From Linum tenue (taxonomy: Eukaryota > Streptophyta > Magnoliopsida > Malpighiales > Linaceae): a DNA stretch of 64,000 nucleotides. The notes under the pieces were generated by a model. That model did no database searches. It was not told the origin of the DNA and saw only the letters and a list, made by a program, of their open reading frames with translations. Positions 11,044-21,950 of this stretch are shown one piece after another (the stretch's first letter is position 1; every line of letters starts with the position of its first letter). The stretch lies in NCBI GenBank assembly GCA_946122785.1, contig CAMGYJ010000005.1, positions 78,734,547 through 78,798,546 on the forward strand, in the 5' to 3' direction. The translations under genes were made by a program, and so were the position numbers.

Positions 11044-11139
11044 TGTAACACCCCGGTATTTTAGATTTAGGTTCGACCTTAATTCATAATCGGTTGGATT
11101 GACGGTTACGTACTAAGAGTTACAATCGCGGATTAAGAA

Positions 11140-11190
11140 TAATAATATTATAACATTATTATTATAATATTATTATTATAACATTATTTG
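11140..11190. repeat. AT-rich TAT/ATT microsatellite in the solo LTR
   Basis: Imperfect repeats of attattataac and related words, about 50 bp, inside the LTR. Confidence 0.6.
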
Positions 11191-12983
11191 TAGAATTAAA
11201 AAAAATATATAATAAATACGTGGGAAAGGGCCGAGCGGCCACTTCCCAGGAACCCTTCCCCCAATTATTCCCCAGACCCCCACCCCATCCCAGAAAACCC
11301 CACCGCCGCCCCAATTTTCGAGTAGGGGTATATTACAAATTCGAACGAGTGATTATTCAGTTGCAAGAAATATTTCTTACCATCTCAACCGAGTAAGTTT
11401 TGTTATGCAATGCACTTTCGTCTTTATTTATATAAATTGTTGTCTTTTGTTTAAACTCACTCATTTCTTTTGTAGCTCTACAATAGATCAAAAATTTCTT
11501 GCCTTTTGTTTAAACAAAACCGAAAGTGATGAAGTACCAATTGAAGTTCACTTGTTTGTTTCACAAAATCAATTCCAAGGTACTTCTGAGTTCTAATTTG
11601 TAGTACTTGATGAATGGAAGTCTTGACTTGTTTGTACTGAACTTATTTGTTTGACGTTGTAACCTATGTACGTGAAACTATTTTAATGTAATTGTATGAA
11701 TTTAGAGTATTGCGTTGTTGACTTTTTTTCATTTAAACTTGACTTTTTTACTGTATAGGTGATTTTTTATGATATGATAAAGACACCCCCTTGGCCAATT
11801 TTCTGGCTCCGCCAGGGGCCCAGCAGGAGACGAATTTCCCTGGCGCGAGGGGAAAAGAAGGAGCCGCCACCACCTGTGTCCGACTCCGATTTCCCAACTC
11901 CGATCCTATCCCTTTCGTGTTTCTAGGTAAGGATCACGAACCCCTTCGCGATTTCTAAACTCGATTTATCGATAGCCTAATCCGAAGCTCGTATTTTTAT
12001 TAGCAGTGACGTTGAGGGTTCAATCAACAAGGAGATCAATGTCCCGGGTCATCCAACCTAGGCCTAGGCACGTTCTAGAGGTAAGAGAACTCGATCCCTT
12101 TGAGTTAGACCAATTGATTTGGTGACTTTTCGTGAGGGTAGAATTCTGGGGTTTTAGCAACAGGCTTTACAGGCTTTTAGTGACAGATTTTGATTAGTCA
12201 CTAAAGCTGCTGGAAATTTCTAGAAACGTATTTTTGGAGGTTTTAATTGTTTCGAGTCTCTATTGGTGTTTGTTCCTGGGTTTGATAATTTTATAAATTG
12301 AGGGAGGTCTAGTAGATGGCTGTAATTTAATTTGATGATTTTTGAAGATGTATTTCTATTTTTATAAATTATTCTAATATTCGTTTTAATTAGATAAAAA
12401 TCTTTCTGAGGGGTTTTTAAGGTTTTGATAAATTTTCAGAGTATAAGTGCTTGTTCTTGACATGGTAAAATTATTTACCAAAATTGTAAGAAGGTTCAAG
12501 TTACGTGAAAAATTCGTACAAGATAAAAATAATTAAGAAAAAATGGTCGTTTTTGAAGGGATTAATTCTAGAAATTTTTAATGGGGGTTAAAGGAACCTT
12601 GGAATGAGGTTCAAGGACTGGAGTTTGAGGAGAGGATGTTCTAGTGATTTAAAAGGGGTTTTGAATCAAGAAAGGTCGTCTAAGAAAATGGATTTTTATT
12701 AATAGGTTTCCCCAAGATAATCCTGCTAAGGAGGGGTTTCTTCGAGGAAGGAATCGAAGAGTCTTCTTTTCGAGGTGAGTGTAAACGGGGTAAAATCTAT
12801 GTCGTAGGTCTTTTAGTTTCCGCTTTTCGTTCAAGTTATTAGTTAGTTAATTTTTCTAGTATGCGCGATATGTGTGTGAGGCATCCCACCGCCTGTAAGG
12901 GTGGAGGCACGCATTGTGCTATGTATGAATGTATGTGATGTTGTATGGATTGATGGTATGAGGAACCCTCGGACGGTTGGGTC

Positions 12984-13151
12984 ACTACTGGACTGCGAGA
13001 CGTAATGCAGTAGTTGATGGGCATGGACTGGACGACGAGACGTAACGCAATGCCATTGCCGAGTTTGGGTATGCAACCGGACGGCGAGACGTAACGCGGT
13101 TGACATACTAGGGTAGGGATACCGGACGGCGAGACGTAACGTGGTGGTCCC
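12984..13151 (+). repeat. Array of four hairpins with one constant 17-nt loop and four different stems
   Basis: Loops at 12991-13007, 13031-13047, 13080-13096 and 13125-13141 are all variants of GACGGCGAGACGTAACG. Each is flanked by its own complementary arms. Unit A: ACTACTG (12984-12990) with CAGTAGT (13008-13014), 7 perfect pairs. Unit B: GGCAT (13020-13024) plus TG with CA plus ATGCC (13050-13054), with a 4-nt bulge. Unit C: TATG+CAACCG (13070-13079) with CGGTTG+CATA (13097-13107), 10 pairs and one bulged A. Unit D: GGGA and ACCG with TGGT and TCCC (to 13151), one G-U pair. Function unknown. Confidence 0.8.
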
Positions 13152-13404
13152 TTGTGTTGGTGTCTATGATTAAGAATATAAGTAAGGGAATTCTAAAGAT
13201 AAGAGAGGAGTAGAGATCTCTTATAGACTGATTGATAGTAAAGTTTAAGGGATGAAAGCGAGAACGACTTTCGTCTAAGGAAGGAATTCCCCTAATAATG
13301 TGTTTAGTAAGGAGTTTGGATAGGGAAAAGACCTTAGGAAGTAACGACGAGACTGACCCCTTCTCACTCACCAGGTCGAGGAAGGGTTAGCAGAGGCGGA
13401 CTGC

Positions 13405-13421
13405 AAGAAGAGGCAAGGCGA
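13405..13421 (+). repeat. LINE-3 target-site duplication, left copy
   Basis: 17 bp beginning AAGAAGAGGC, identical to 14872-14888. Confidence 0.92.
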
Positions 13422-14871
13422 CAAGAGGAAAATACCTCTGGTAGAGTGGAGGATTTGCAAATTGAATAAAAGCAGCGGGGGTCTGGGCATTAGAGATCTA
13501 GCCGCCTTCAATAGTGCCATGCTCAGCAAGTGGTTATGGAATTATGGAGTCAACAGTAATGGGTGGTGGAGGAGTCTCATAGACATTAAATATTCCAAAG
13601 GTAATTCTCATTGGCACACTGGTGGAATTCGAGGGGGCAGGTCAAGCTCAATTTGGGCCAATATTATGAAAGAGGCTGAGTTGTTCTGGAATTTTAGTCT
13701 GGTAGAGCCAGGAAGCGGCGCATTCGTCTCCTTCTGGTATGATCGATGGATTTCGAACCCATCTCTTGCGGCTAACTTCCCTCGAGTTGCTGCTGTCACC
13801 ACTAACTTGGAGGCTAGGATCAACGACATCGTGGAACTTTCAGGTGATAATGTTTCTATTAATTTACACACAAATATTCAATTGAGAAGGGGTGCTGAGC
13901 AGGAAAAACAAAATTTGATTTCACTTCTTAATTCCGTTGATTTCACTATCGGTGCTAATAGTCCGTGCAGACTTGTGTGGCTTCCTGACCAGGAGGCAGG
14001 CTTTTCGGTCAAATCCATGTACAGAGCATTGTTGGAGAACAGGTGTCCAGGAATTTCCTCATTCCCTGCAGATTCTGTTTGGAGGAAAATCGTTCCTTCA
14101 AAGATATGCTTTTTCATTTGGACAGTGGCGCACAACAGCATCCTGACGCAAGACAAACTGAAAAAACGTGGCTGGAGTTTGGCTAATAGATGTGATCTGT
14201 GCTACACGAATGAAGAAACGAATACCCATATGCTCGTTGACTGTATTTTCACAAAGCAAGTCTGGAGCATCATCAGGAGAAGTTGTAGGCAGTCTGTTTT
14301 CCCTTCAGGCAACGATCTCGACGTCATCCTGAAGAACTGGCCAACTGACATCCCCGACTGTATGGAAGGCTGGTTTGTTTACTGTGCTTTCCACGCTGTT
14401 TGCTGGTGTATCTGGCTGGAAAGAAATAACAGAATCTTTAATGGTATCTCGAGGAATCCTGATCAGATCGTTAGGAAACTTTTGAAGAATGTTGCAGGAT
14501 GGGGAGTTGCGAATGGAAAGATCGATCGCCTGGGGGCAGCTTCCTGGGTTCGGGAGCGCATTCGACAGATACAATGAACAAGGAAGGTGCTGGTTTTTGA
14601 ATCATAATCGAGCAGAGGGAGCTGCTCTGTGCTGTCCTGTGTTGTGCAAAGTATTTATATTCAGCGGATGTTTGCCTGTGTGGTCGGTGGGAATCTGAGC
14701 TTTCTTTGCTTGGACTTCCCTTGCTTTCTTTTTGGGGTTGTTCGAACCATCTTGTGGCTCTCCCTCTCCTTTTCTTCTTCTGGTTCTTATGTTTGTGGGA
14801 TCATCCCTCCTGATCTCTTTGTACAGATTAGAACCCTTTTTTCTTTTTAATAAAATCATCTTCATCAAAAA
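13422..14871 (+). mobile_element. LINE-3, 5'-truncated L1-type insertion with 17-bp target-site duplication
   Basis: About 1.45 kb between identical 17-bp direct repeats, ending in a short A-rich tail (TTCATCAAAAAAA). The 13462-14577 frame (371 residues, no internal stop) encodes the region C-terminal to the RT: SSGGLGIRDLAAFNSAML, FWYDRWIS, the zf-RVT domain (RKIVPSKICFFIWTVAH, RCDLCYTNEETNTHMLVDC) and WCIWLERNNRIFNG. There is no endonuclease, catalytic RT or RNase H, so it is a dead-on-arrival copy. The long intact frame suggests a recent insertion. A polyadenylation-like AATAAA (near 14850) precedes the tail. Confidence 0.93.
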
Positions 14872-14888
14872 AAGAAGAGGCAAGGCGA
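14872..14888 (+). repeat. LINE-3 target-site duplication, right copy
   Basis: Perfect 17-bp match to 13405-13421. The solo-LTR sequence resumes immediately after. Confidence 0.92.
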
Positions 14889-15174
14889 TGCGAGCAGCTG
14901 CACCAGCATTGATGAGAAGTCAAGGAACTCGTGAAGAGTAAGAGCTAGAATAGTTTAATTTCCTTGTTACATGGTTAGGAGTGTAAACTGGAGATCCTGA
15001 GTTCTTTCATTTTAAGTATTGGGATTGTCATTTGCCCAAGTGTTCAGTCTTTGTGTTTGAAATTCTTAAACATTATCGGTTTATTTATTTTAAAAAGTTG
15101 TTTGGGTTGCTCCGGAGTAACCGGTTTGTGGTTTGAGTTGTGGTTTGGTTTTCAAAAAGGATCGGGTCGTGTCA

Positions 15175-17671
15175 AGTCTAGAGTTCATTGGCTCAAAAAG
15201 GGTGATAAGAACACTTCTTATTTCCATACCGTTACAAGAACAAGGAGAAAAAGAAACTTTGTGGAAGGCCTCCGTAGTGATAATGGTGACTGGGTCATGG
15301 AGGAAGCTGGGAAGGCGGACATTGCGTGTGGTTTCTACAAAACCATGTTTACCTCTGAGACCCAGGTCGGGAACATGGGGGAAAGAGTTTCTGGTTTGCC
15401 CATTGCCCAGAGTATAACACCTGAAATGAATGCTAGCCTCACGGCGGAAGTTCTACCCTTTGAGGTACGAAAAACGGTGTTCTCTATGGGCTCAAACAAG
15501 CTCCGGGTTCGGATGGGTTCACGGGCAAGTTCTTCAAAGCCTATTGGAATATTGTGGGCACCTCGGTGGTTGAAGCTGTCTGTTCGTTCTTCAGGACGAG
15601 TAGGATGCTCCGTAGCTTCAATCATACTTGGTTGACGTTGATTCCCAAAGTGGATAATGTGGAGAACATGAAGCAACTGCGTCCGATAAGCCTATGCCAA
15701 TTTGTTTACAAAATTATAACCAAGATTATGGCTGAGCGGCTGGCTAGTCTCCTTCCGCAGGTTATCTCCCGGGGCTAAAATGCTTTTATCAGGGAACGTC
15801 AAATAATCGAGAACATTCTCCTCGGGCACGAGCTAATGCACTATCTGAAAATCAAAACGAAAGGTAAGAAATGGTACATGGCTCTAAAGGTTGACATGGA
15901 AAAGGCCTATGATAGAGTCGAATGGCCATTTCTCCTTGCGGTTTTGGAGAAGATGGGATTTAGTTCTACCTGGCGAGGATGGATTCACGAGTGCCTCAAA
16001 TCCACTTCGTTTTCAGTTATGATGAATGGCACTCCTTCGGGCTACTTCACCCCATCTAGGGGTCTGCGGCAGGGGGATCCTCTCTCTCCTCTTCTTTTTA
16101 TGCTCTGCACAGAGGGATTTGCGGCACTCCTAAATAAGGCAATATCGGGAAAAAAAACTTCAAGGGGTTAAACTGGCTCCCCGGGATCCTCGGATATCTC
16201 ACCTTTTCTTTGCAGATGATTCATATTTATTCCTCCAAGGTTCCCTCCAGGAATGTGAGAATCTGATTGAAGTATTGAATGAATATGAGGAGCTAATGGC
16301 CAGAGGGTTAACCTAGACAAATCCGCGGTGTGCTTTAGCAAAAATATTGTTGTGGCCGATCAGGAGTTCTTAGCCCAGATCCTGGGGGTGGGGGCGGTAG
16401 GCATCCATGATAAATACTTGGGGCTAACTACACTGATAGCTCGCTCTAAAATGGCTACTTTTCGATACCTTAAAGATAAGCTCCTGGAGCGCCTACAGGG
16501 GTGGAAGCAAAGGACGTTGTCACGGGCTGCTAAGGAGGTCTTGATTAAATCCGTGGCCTTGGCGCTACCGTTACATGTCATGTCCTGTTTCAAACTTCCT
16601 CTTTCTCTGTGTCGGCTCCTCGATAAACATGTGGCTAGGTTTTGGTAGAATGTGGTGGAGGGCCAGTCTAAAATTCGGTGGATATCGTGGAGCATTTGTT
16701 TCTGGATTCTCCCCAAGCTGAAGGTGTTTGTTTGGCAAGTTTTTAATCGGATTCTCCCCACAACAGAGGCTCTTAGGAATAAGGATGTGTTGGTCCACCC
16801 TAGATGTCCTGTCTGTTGGGATGCAGAGTAAACCATAGAGCATTTGTTTCTGGATTGCCCAGTGGCTCGGGCACTATGAGATTACTCTGGGTTGGAATAT
16901 CTGGGTCAGGGTTTTCCTCGCCATACTTTCCCGCTTTTCATTAAACGACTGTTAGCTTTCATTCGACAACCGGAACTGGTAATGATCGTGATTGCTGTAC
17001 TTTGGCGGATCTGGCGCTCTCGTAATTGGGTTGTTTTTGAAGGCAAACAGTTCGGGATCCTGATCTTGATGCGGCAGTTAAATCAACAGGTAGATGAGTG
17101 GTTAAGGGTGTCGGTTGAGCGGGAGAACCCATTTTCTGCTCCAGTGCCACCTCCGACTAGCACTGGGATTGGTAGTCCGGTTCTCTGCATGTGAGATGGG
17201 GCGACGCGGCAGGGGTCTCACTCGGCAGGAGGAATGGTGCTGACGACTCCAGCGAAAGATATTTTGGTGGTTCGCGGGGTCCAATTCCAATGCATTGATG
17301 ACCCTGTGGTGGTGGAGGTACTGGCGCTGCGAGAGGCATTATGGTGGTGTCTTGAGAATGGGTTCTCTGAAGTTTGCTTTGAGGGAGACGCCAAGGTTGT
17401 CATCGATAAGATTGTTCAGGCGGAGGTTTGCGATATTCGGATGGAGGCGGTGCTGGAAGAGATTGTGTCTTGTTTTGCCTTGCATCCGGGGTTTAGTGTT
17501 CGATTTGTAGGTCGACGTAACAATAGGGTAGCCCATTTGGTGGCTAGAAAGACCCTTTCATTGTCTCCGACTGCGAGTCGTATGTTTGATTTCCAGACCT
17601 GGCTGATTTCCAGGATGTAACTATCTTTTTGGTGATTCAATATATATGAATATCTTTTGTGAAAAAAAAAA
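15175..17671 (+). pseudogene. LINE-2, right part: reverse transcriptase, zinc domain, RNase H, poly(A) end
   Basis: Continuation of LINE-2 ORF2. RT motifs in order: HWLKKGDKNTSYFH; FNHTWLTLIPKV with PISLCQFVYKIITK (15554-15778); KVDMEKAYDRVEW (palm motif A); GLRQGDPLSPLLFML; the catalytic FADD at 16209-16220; then HDKYLGLTTLIARSK and the zf-RVT region near 16720-16870. The RNase H domain is 17234-17620 (VLALREALWW, FEGDAKVV, VRFVGRRNNRVAHLVAR). A frameshift near 15480-15550 and stops near 15776, 16168, 16315, 16645 and 16830 inactivate it. It ends in an A-run at 17661-17671. Confidence 0.85.
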
Positions 17672-17911
17672 CTTTGCCAAGGCACACATGGAGAATTAAA
17701 TTATGAGTTGACTAATTCAAAATCAATTGAACGTTGGCTAATTTAAGATTAACCTAACCGGTCTAATAATTTAACCAATCCATCTTAATTTTCCAACACC
17801 TATTTGACTCGGACACCCACAAACCTCTAAACCAATGACAACTACAATTCATTCTTACCTCTCACATGAGTGACCACGTGAGTTTTGACTGTTAAACACC
17901 CCCCCCCCCCA
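17672..17911. other. Spacer with a poly-C tract
   Basis: No gene. A run of about 13 C lies around 17898-17910, just before the tandem repeat. Confidence 0.5.
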
Positions 17912-18222
17912 ACAAAAGGCCGCTTCGCGCGTGGTCAAGAACAAATATTTTAAAGAGCAATAGTTTTAATGTTGATCCAAAAAGTGCTACTACTATATGG
18001 AGTCTTGTATAATGATACTAGCAAAAAGTCGGTCGCTACTGCTCCGCGTGCGGTCAAGAACAAATATTTTAAAGAGCAATAGTTTTAATGTTGATCCAAA
18101 AGTGCTACTACTATATGGGTTCTTGTATAATGATACTAGCAAAAGGCCGCTCGCTACCGCTTCGCGTGTGGTCAAGAACAAATATTTTAAAGAGCAATAG
18201 TTTTAATGTTGATCCAAAAGTG
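17912..18222 (+). repeat. 118-119-bp tandem repeat, about 2.6 copies
   Basis: The anchor word GGTCAAGAACAAATATTTTA recurs at 17933, 18052 and 18170 (spacing 119 and 118). Each unit also has a GC-rich CGCTNC..CGCGTG segment and the stretch around GTGCTACTACTATATGG. Units are about 95% alike by eye. No coding potential. Confidence 0.88.
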
Positions 18223-18588
18223 AAAGTGATCTTATTCATTCTTAATTTTTTCTTTACATGGGTTTGTTAGTTACAACATGTGGTCGTCGAAGCGATTAAC
18301 GTGCATAAGGGTCGTCGAGTATCTGATTTATTTTAAAACTTCTCACATAACGCTATTGTTTCAGTTTGTAGGGCTAGTTAAGCCTCCTATAACTTTTGTA
18401 GAAACGGCTTTTGACTGGATCTTTTAGAGAATTATTTTTTAAGAAAAAGTTGAGTAAAAGTATAGAGGAAAACCCAGTGGATAATAGTTGTTATGGGTAT
18501 ATCGGTCGCGGTCGTGGCAAATGGTGGAAGGGGACAACTTAGGATTCTGCCGACAATATTTTGAGATGGGCTGCAAAATGGTGGGCAT
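18223..18588. other. Intergenic, no gene seen
   Basis: AT-rich with no long frame. The phrase aaaaagt.tag..gaaaacccagtggataata occurs at about 18455-18490 and again at 19230-19262, outside the MITE between them, suggesting an older local duplication. Confidence 0.4.
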
Positions 18589-19205
18589 TAGGGCTGGGAA
18601 AACGGTTGGCGGTTTGCGGTTAAACCGACAACCGCACCGAAACCGTGCGGTTATTGGTTAACCGCAAACCGCATATTTGGCCTATTTTGCGGTCGCGGTT
18701 GGAGATATGGCCTGTTTTGCGGTTTGCGGTTTAACCGCAACCGAAACCGCAAATCCATATAACCGTAAAGCTAACCGCGAAACCAGACCCAGCCCATAAT
18801 TCACCCCCAGCCCAGCCCATAATTCACCCCAGCCCAGCCAGCAGGATTGTGGCATTGTGCATTTGTGCTTGTGGATTGTGTTATTTGGATATGCAGACAG
18901 ATGTAGAGGCTTGATGGAAGTGAAAATAGACAAAACAGTAGCTGCTGTGTTTTTTTTTTCCATGATTTTTTTGCGGTTAGTTCGCGGTTAATTGTCGGTT
19001 AGAGTGCTAACTGCGGTTTCATATGGTGTTTCGGTTGTTGCGGTTTTCACAACCATAAACCGCGGTTCACCGCTAACCGCTTTCTGCGGTTTTTGGTTAA
19101 CCGCTAACCGTTGCGGTCGCGGTTGGCCAATATGGGTGTTTTGCGGTTGCAGTTAACCGCAAATTGCGGTGCAGTTAACCGCAACCGCACCGTTTCCCAC
19201 CCCTA
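18589..19205. mobile_element. hAT-type MITE rich in GCGGTTAACCGC palindromes
   Basis: 617 bp with inverted ends (TAGGGCTGGGAAAACGG; ACCGTTTCCCACCCCTA on the right) and a perfect 8-bp target-site duplication GTGGGCAT at 18581-18588 and 19206-19213. The 8-bp duplication and TAGGG end fit the hAT superfamily. The outer 150-200 bp on both sides are packed with GCGGTT / AACCGC words in both orientations. No transposase is encoded. Confidence 0.92.
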
Positions 19206-19550
19206 GTGGGCATAGGCGATGATTTGGCCAAAAAGTATAGACGAAAACCCAGTGGATAATACTTGAAACAGAGAAACATTGAACAATAGCTTAAAACTTA
19301 GTAGGCAATAATTGTTATGAGAAACACAATGGTTGTGAAATGGGAGAGTGGGATAAAAGAAAATGTTTGAACTTCTCCACTTGCACAAAAAGGAGTGTGA
19401 GAGCCACTAATAAATAGTAACTCAAAAATTCACTTTTATATATATTAATTAATTAATATATTTAAGTGTTATAGTCTAATGACGCTGGCCTGATCCACTA
19501 AAAAACTGAATGTTTGGTCAAACTTCTGGACACTGTGTTTTTTTTTTAAG

Positions 19551-19624
19551 ATGATCCTCAAGGCCCTGGAATTGCACACTTGTATCTAGCGGATAGGCCA
19601 AAGCATGACGAGCCATTGAAGTAG
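19551..19624 (+). pseudogene. Last exon of a COP10-like E2-variant gene (fragment)
   Basis: Encodes DPQGPGIAHLYLADRPKHDE, then diverges to a stop (tag 19622-19624) where the family has an EWTxRFAK tail. It matches the last exon of the longer pseudogene at 37746. The other exons are absent upstream. A pseudogene relic. Confidence 0.7.
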
Positions 19625-20048
19625 TTCTAATTGCTTGTTGTTTCATTTGGGCACACAGTTTGGTCATGCCTGCCACTTTACTCGTTGTAAGTGTGATACT
19701 TCTTGACGTGAAATGCGAACTTCAACTTTGTCTAATGTCTTGTTAATGATTTCTCACTTTGTTCACATGTTTTGTTAAAACCGACACATAAACCAGCTTT
19801 ACTCTGATTGGATCATGCCACCTGCGAAATCAGCGTGATGATTTAACGTGTAGTTTCCACCCAACAAAATCCAAAATTTTCTTACATAGATGCGAACAAG
19901 AACTTTCGAGCTGGAGTAGAAACAACTTTGGAGTAAAATCCAATCACAACCAAAAGACCAGCTAAGTGATTAAGCAGAGAGAGCAGCCGGAAGGAAATGG
20001 ATTGAAACCTAAACATACATCATAATCAACTTACTCTACTTCCGGCCA
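19625..20048 (+). other. Block-1 spacer homologous to 37845-38500
   Basis: Noncoding. It matches the 3' flank of the COP10-like pseudogene in block 2 (shared words such as gatgcgaacaagaacttt and gagctggagtagaaacaa). It marks where the copia element later inserted. Confidence 0.6.
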
Positions 20049-20224
20049 ACAGATACTTTTGAGGACTTTATTGTAAATAGCCTTCGTATAGGTTATGAAG
20101 CTAGGCTTTGGTGTGAGCAAATCTATATAAACTATTGTGCCTCTCCGTGGACTAGTGTATAACGACGATACCACGTTAAAAAAGCTTTTGTGTTCTTTCA
20201 TTTTTTTTTTTGGCTAAATTGACA
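20049..20224 (+). repeat. 5' LTR of the copia element
   Basis: Shares actttattgtaa.ag.cttcgtataggttatg and atctatataaactattgtgcct with 24740-24840, and ends GACA at 20224 before the primer-binding site. The left edge is approximate. Confidence 0.7.
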
Positions 20225-20236
20225 TGGTATCAGAGC
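20225..20236 (+). promoter_or_regulatory. Primer-binding site of the copia element
   Basis: TGGTATCAGAGC directly after the LTR, complementary to the initiator tRNA-Met 3' end. Confidence 0.9.
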
Positions 20237-20420
20237 TGAGATCCAGCCATTGATTCGTCTCAGGTTCGTTTGCTTTGTCTCAGGATTGGGTGCGGCAACT
20301 GCTTTGGCGTTCTCTCTTATTCCAGGCTTCTTCTGTATTTCGATCATTCGTTGGTTAACTTTGCATCTTCTTCGCGACTTTGCTCGCTTGATTGTGGTTC
20401 CTTCTTTGTTGTGTTCTCAG

Positions 20421-21950
20421 GATGGATTCTGGCCGGTTTGATTGTGTCTCAACAAAGTTCGACGGCAAGAACTTTGCGTTGTGGGAATTCCAATTCCGGA
20501 ATTTCATTGCAGGCAAAGGGCTGCTCCCGATTCTGCCGGGACTCAGCCGCAACCAGCTGATGCCGCGCCGGCCAAGGAGCGAGCGGACTGGGCTATGGCT
20601 AACGCCCAGGTTATATCTTGGCTCGCGGGCTCCGTTGATGTATCTACCGCGCTTGCCTTGCGTCAGTTCACCAAGGCACACCAGATGTGATCTCACATCT
20701 GCACTACGTATTCCCAAGCCAACTCTTCTCGCCAATTTGATATGGAATTTGCAATCGCTAAACTGGTACAAGGAGATTCCGATATACGAGGCTATTATCA
20801 AACTAGTCTCAACTTATGTAAGGAGTATGATCTTCTTATGGCGTCTCTCTCTTACGAAGCTACTCCTCCGCAAGTTATCAAGGAGCGTTCCCGCTCTCGT
20901 CTCATGCAGTTCATTATGAAGCTCCGCTCCGAATTTGATTATGTTCGTGCTTTGATTGTCCATCGCGGGGTAACTGAGCTCGACGAGGTGCTTGGTGAGC
21001 TTTTACGGGAAGAAACAAGGTTGCGGAGCCAAGCCCAGATTGACAACCTCTCTTCCATAGGCGAGGCTGCATTTGCGGTGAGTAAGGGTAGCAGCAATCG
21101 ACCCCAATTTTAGCCTCAAGGTACAAGCACTCTTACCTGTCATTTTTGACAAGAGGTCGGCCACATCCAGCCTCATTGTAAGAAGAGGAATATATGTATT
21201 TACTGCAAGCGAGCTGATCATATAATTCTGGAATGTAAGACTCTTGCTCAGAAAGGTGGTCTGCGTCATGGTTAGGACATCAAGGGTGCGAGCCCCTGGT
21301 CCTCTGCTGGTGCCTCTTATTATGCGGTGGTCGAGAATTCCTCCTCATCCGGCAACTCCTCCACGTCAAGTGCTGGGGGTGGGGCTGATTTGTCTTCTGA
21401 CGCTATTCGCCGTTTGGTTAAGGAGGCTCTTCAGAATGCTCTCCCGCAAGCTTTGAATGCTTCTTTTGCTACAGGCGGTGCCTCATGTAATCTTCCTCGT
21501 TGGTTATTAGATTCTGCGGCCTTTAACCATATGTCTAGTGCTCGTAGTTGTTTCACCCAGCTTCGGCAAGCCAAGCCTATGATGTTGCAGGTTGTAAACG
21601 GTCCTAATGTTCCCGTTCAGGGGTCCGGCCTGGTTTCTTCTGGCAATATCCACTTATCCGATGCTCTCTATGTGCCCCAAATCGTCCCCAGTCTTGTCTT
21701 CGCGGGTCAACTCGCAGAAGATAATTGCAGCGTGGTGTTTAACTCTGATGGATGTATCATGCAAGATCAGAAAACATGGAGGGTGATCGGGAATGGGCAT
21801 AAGCATGGTCGAGTTTTTGTCCTAGATGAGTACCAGAAGTCCGGGAACGTGGGTGAATTGGCGGCCCCAGCGCAAGAAATTTATGGTGGGAGCTCGGCTG
21901 GAGTTTCTACTACTAGTCATCCGTTTTCTCTTCATAAACAGGCAGCCTAA
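20421..21950 (+). pseudogene. Gag and protease region of the copia element
   Basis: Begins at ATG 20421 (MDSGRFDCVSTKFDGKNFAL), a typical copia gag opening. The frame then shifts repeatedly. A second gag piece lies at 20742-21113 (MEFAIAKLVQGDSDIRGYY). A zinc-knuckle-like stretch (CHF..QEVGHIQPHC) follows near 21140. The protease site at about 21504 reads WLLDSAAFNHMSS, where the usual motif is D-S-G-A, so the catalytic glycine is lost. Confidence 0.8.

Larger units (their letters stand above)
11044..15174 (+). mobile_element. Large solo LTR of a gypsy-type element (copy 1), interrupted by LINE-3
   Basis: Starts TGTAACACCCCGG and ends GGGTCGTGTCA, flanked by the 5-bp duplication AGTCT (11039-11043 and 15175-15179). 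No second copy of the start, no PBS and no gag-pol occur inside, so this looks like a solo LTR. Without LINE-3 it is about 2.66 kb, long but within the range of Tekay/Del-type chromovirus LTRs (lineage is inference). Removing it restores the LINE-2 frame exactly (YWQQKS joined to RVHWLKKGDK). A second partial copy lies inverted at 57715 onward. It contains an AT-rich ATT/TAA tract (11140-11190) and the hairpin array at 12984-13151. Confidence 0.82.

Noticed and set aside
12984..13151. Ordinary minisatellite explanation for the hairpin array
   Set aside because: Only the 17-nt loop is repeated. The arms differ between units yet remain self-complementary, which simple tandem duplication does not produce.
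17912..18222. CRISPR-like array
   Set aside because: The repeats are 118 bp without unique spacers, and this is a plant nuclear sequence.
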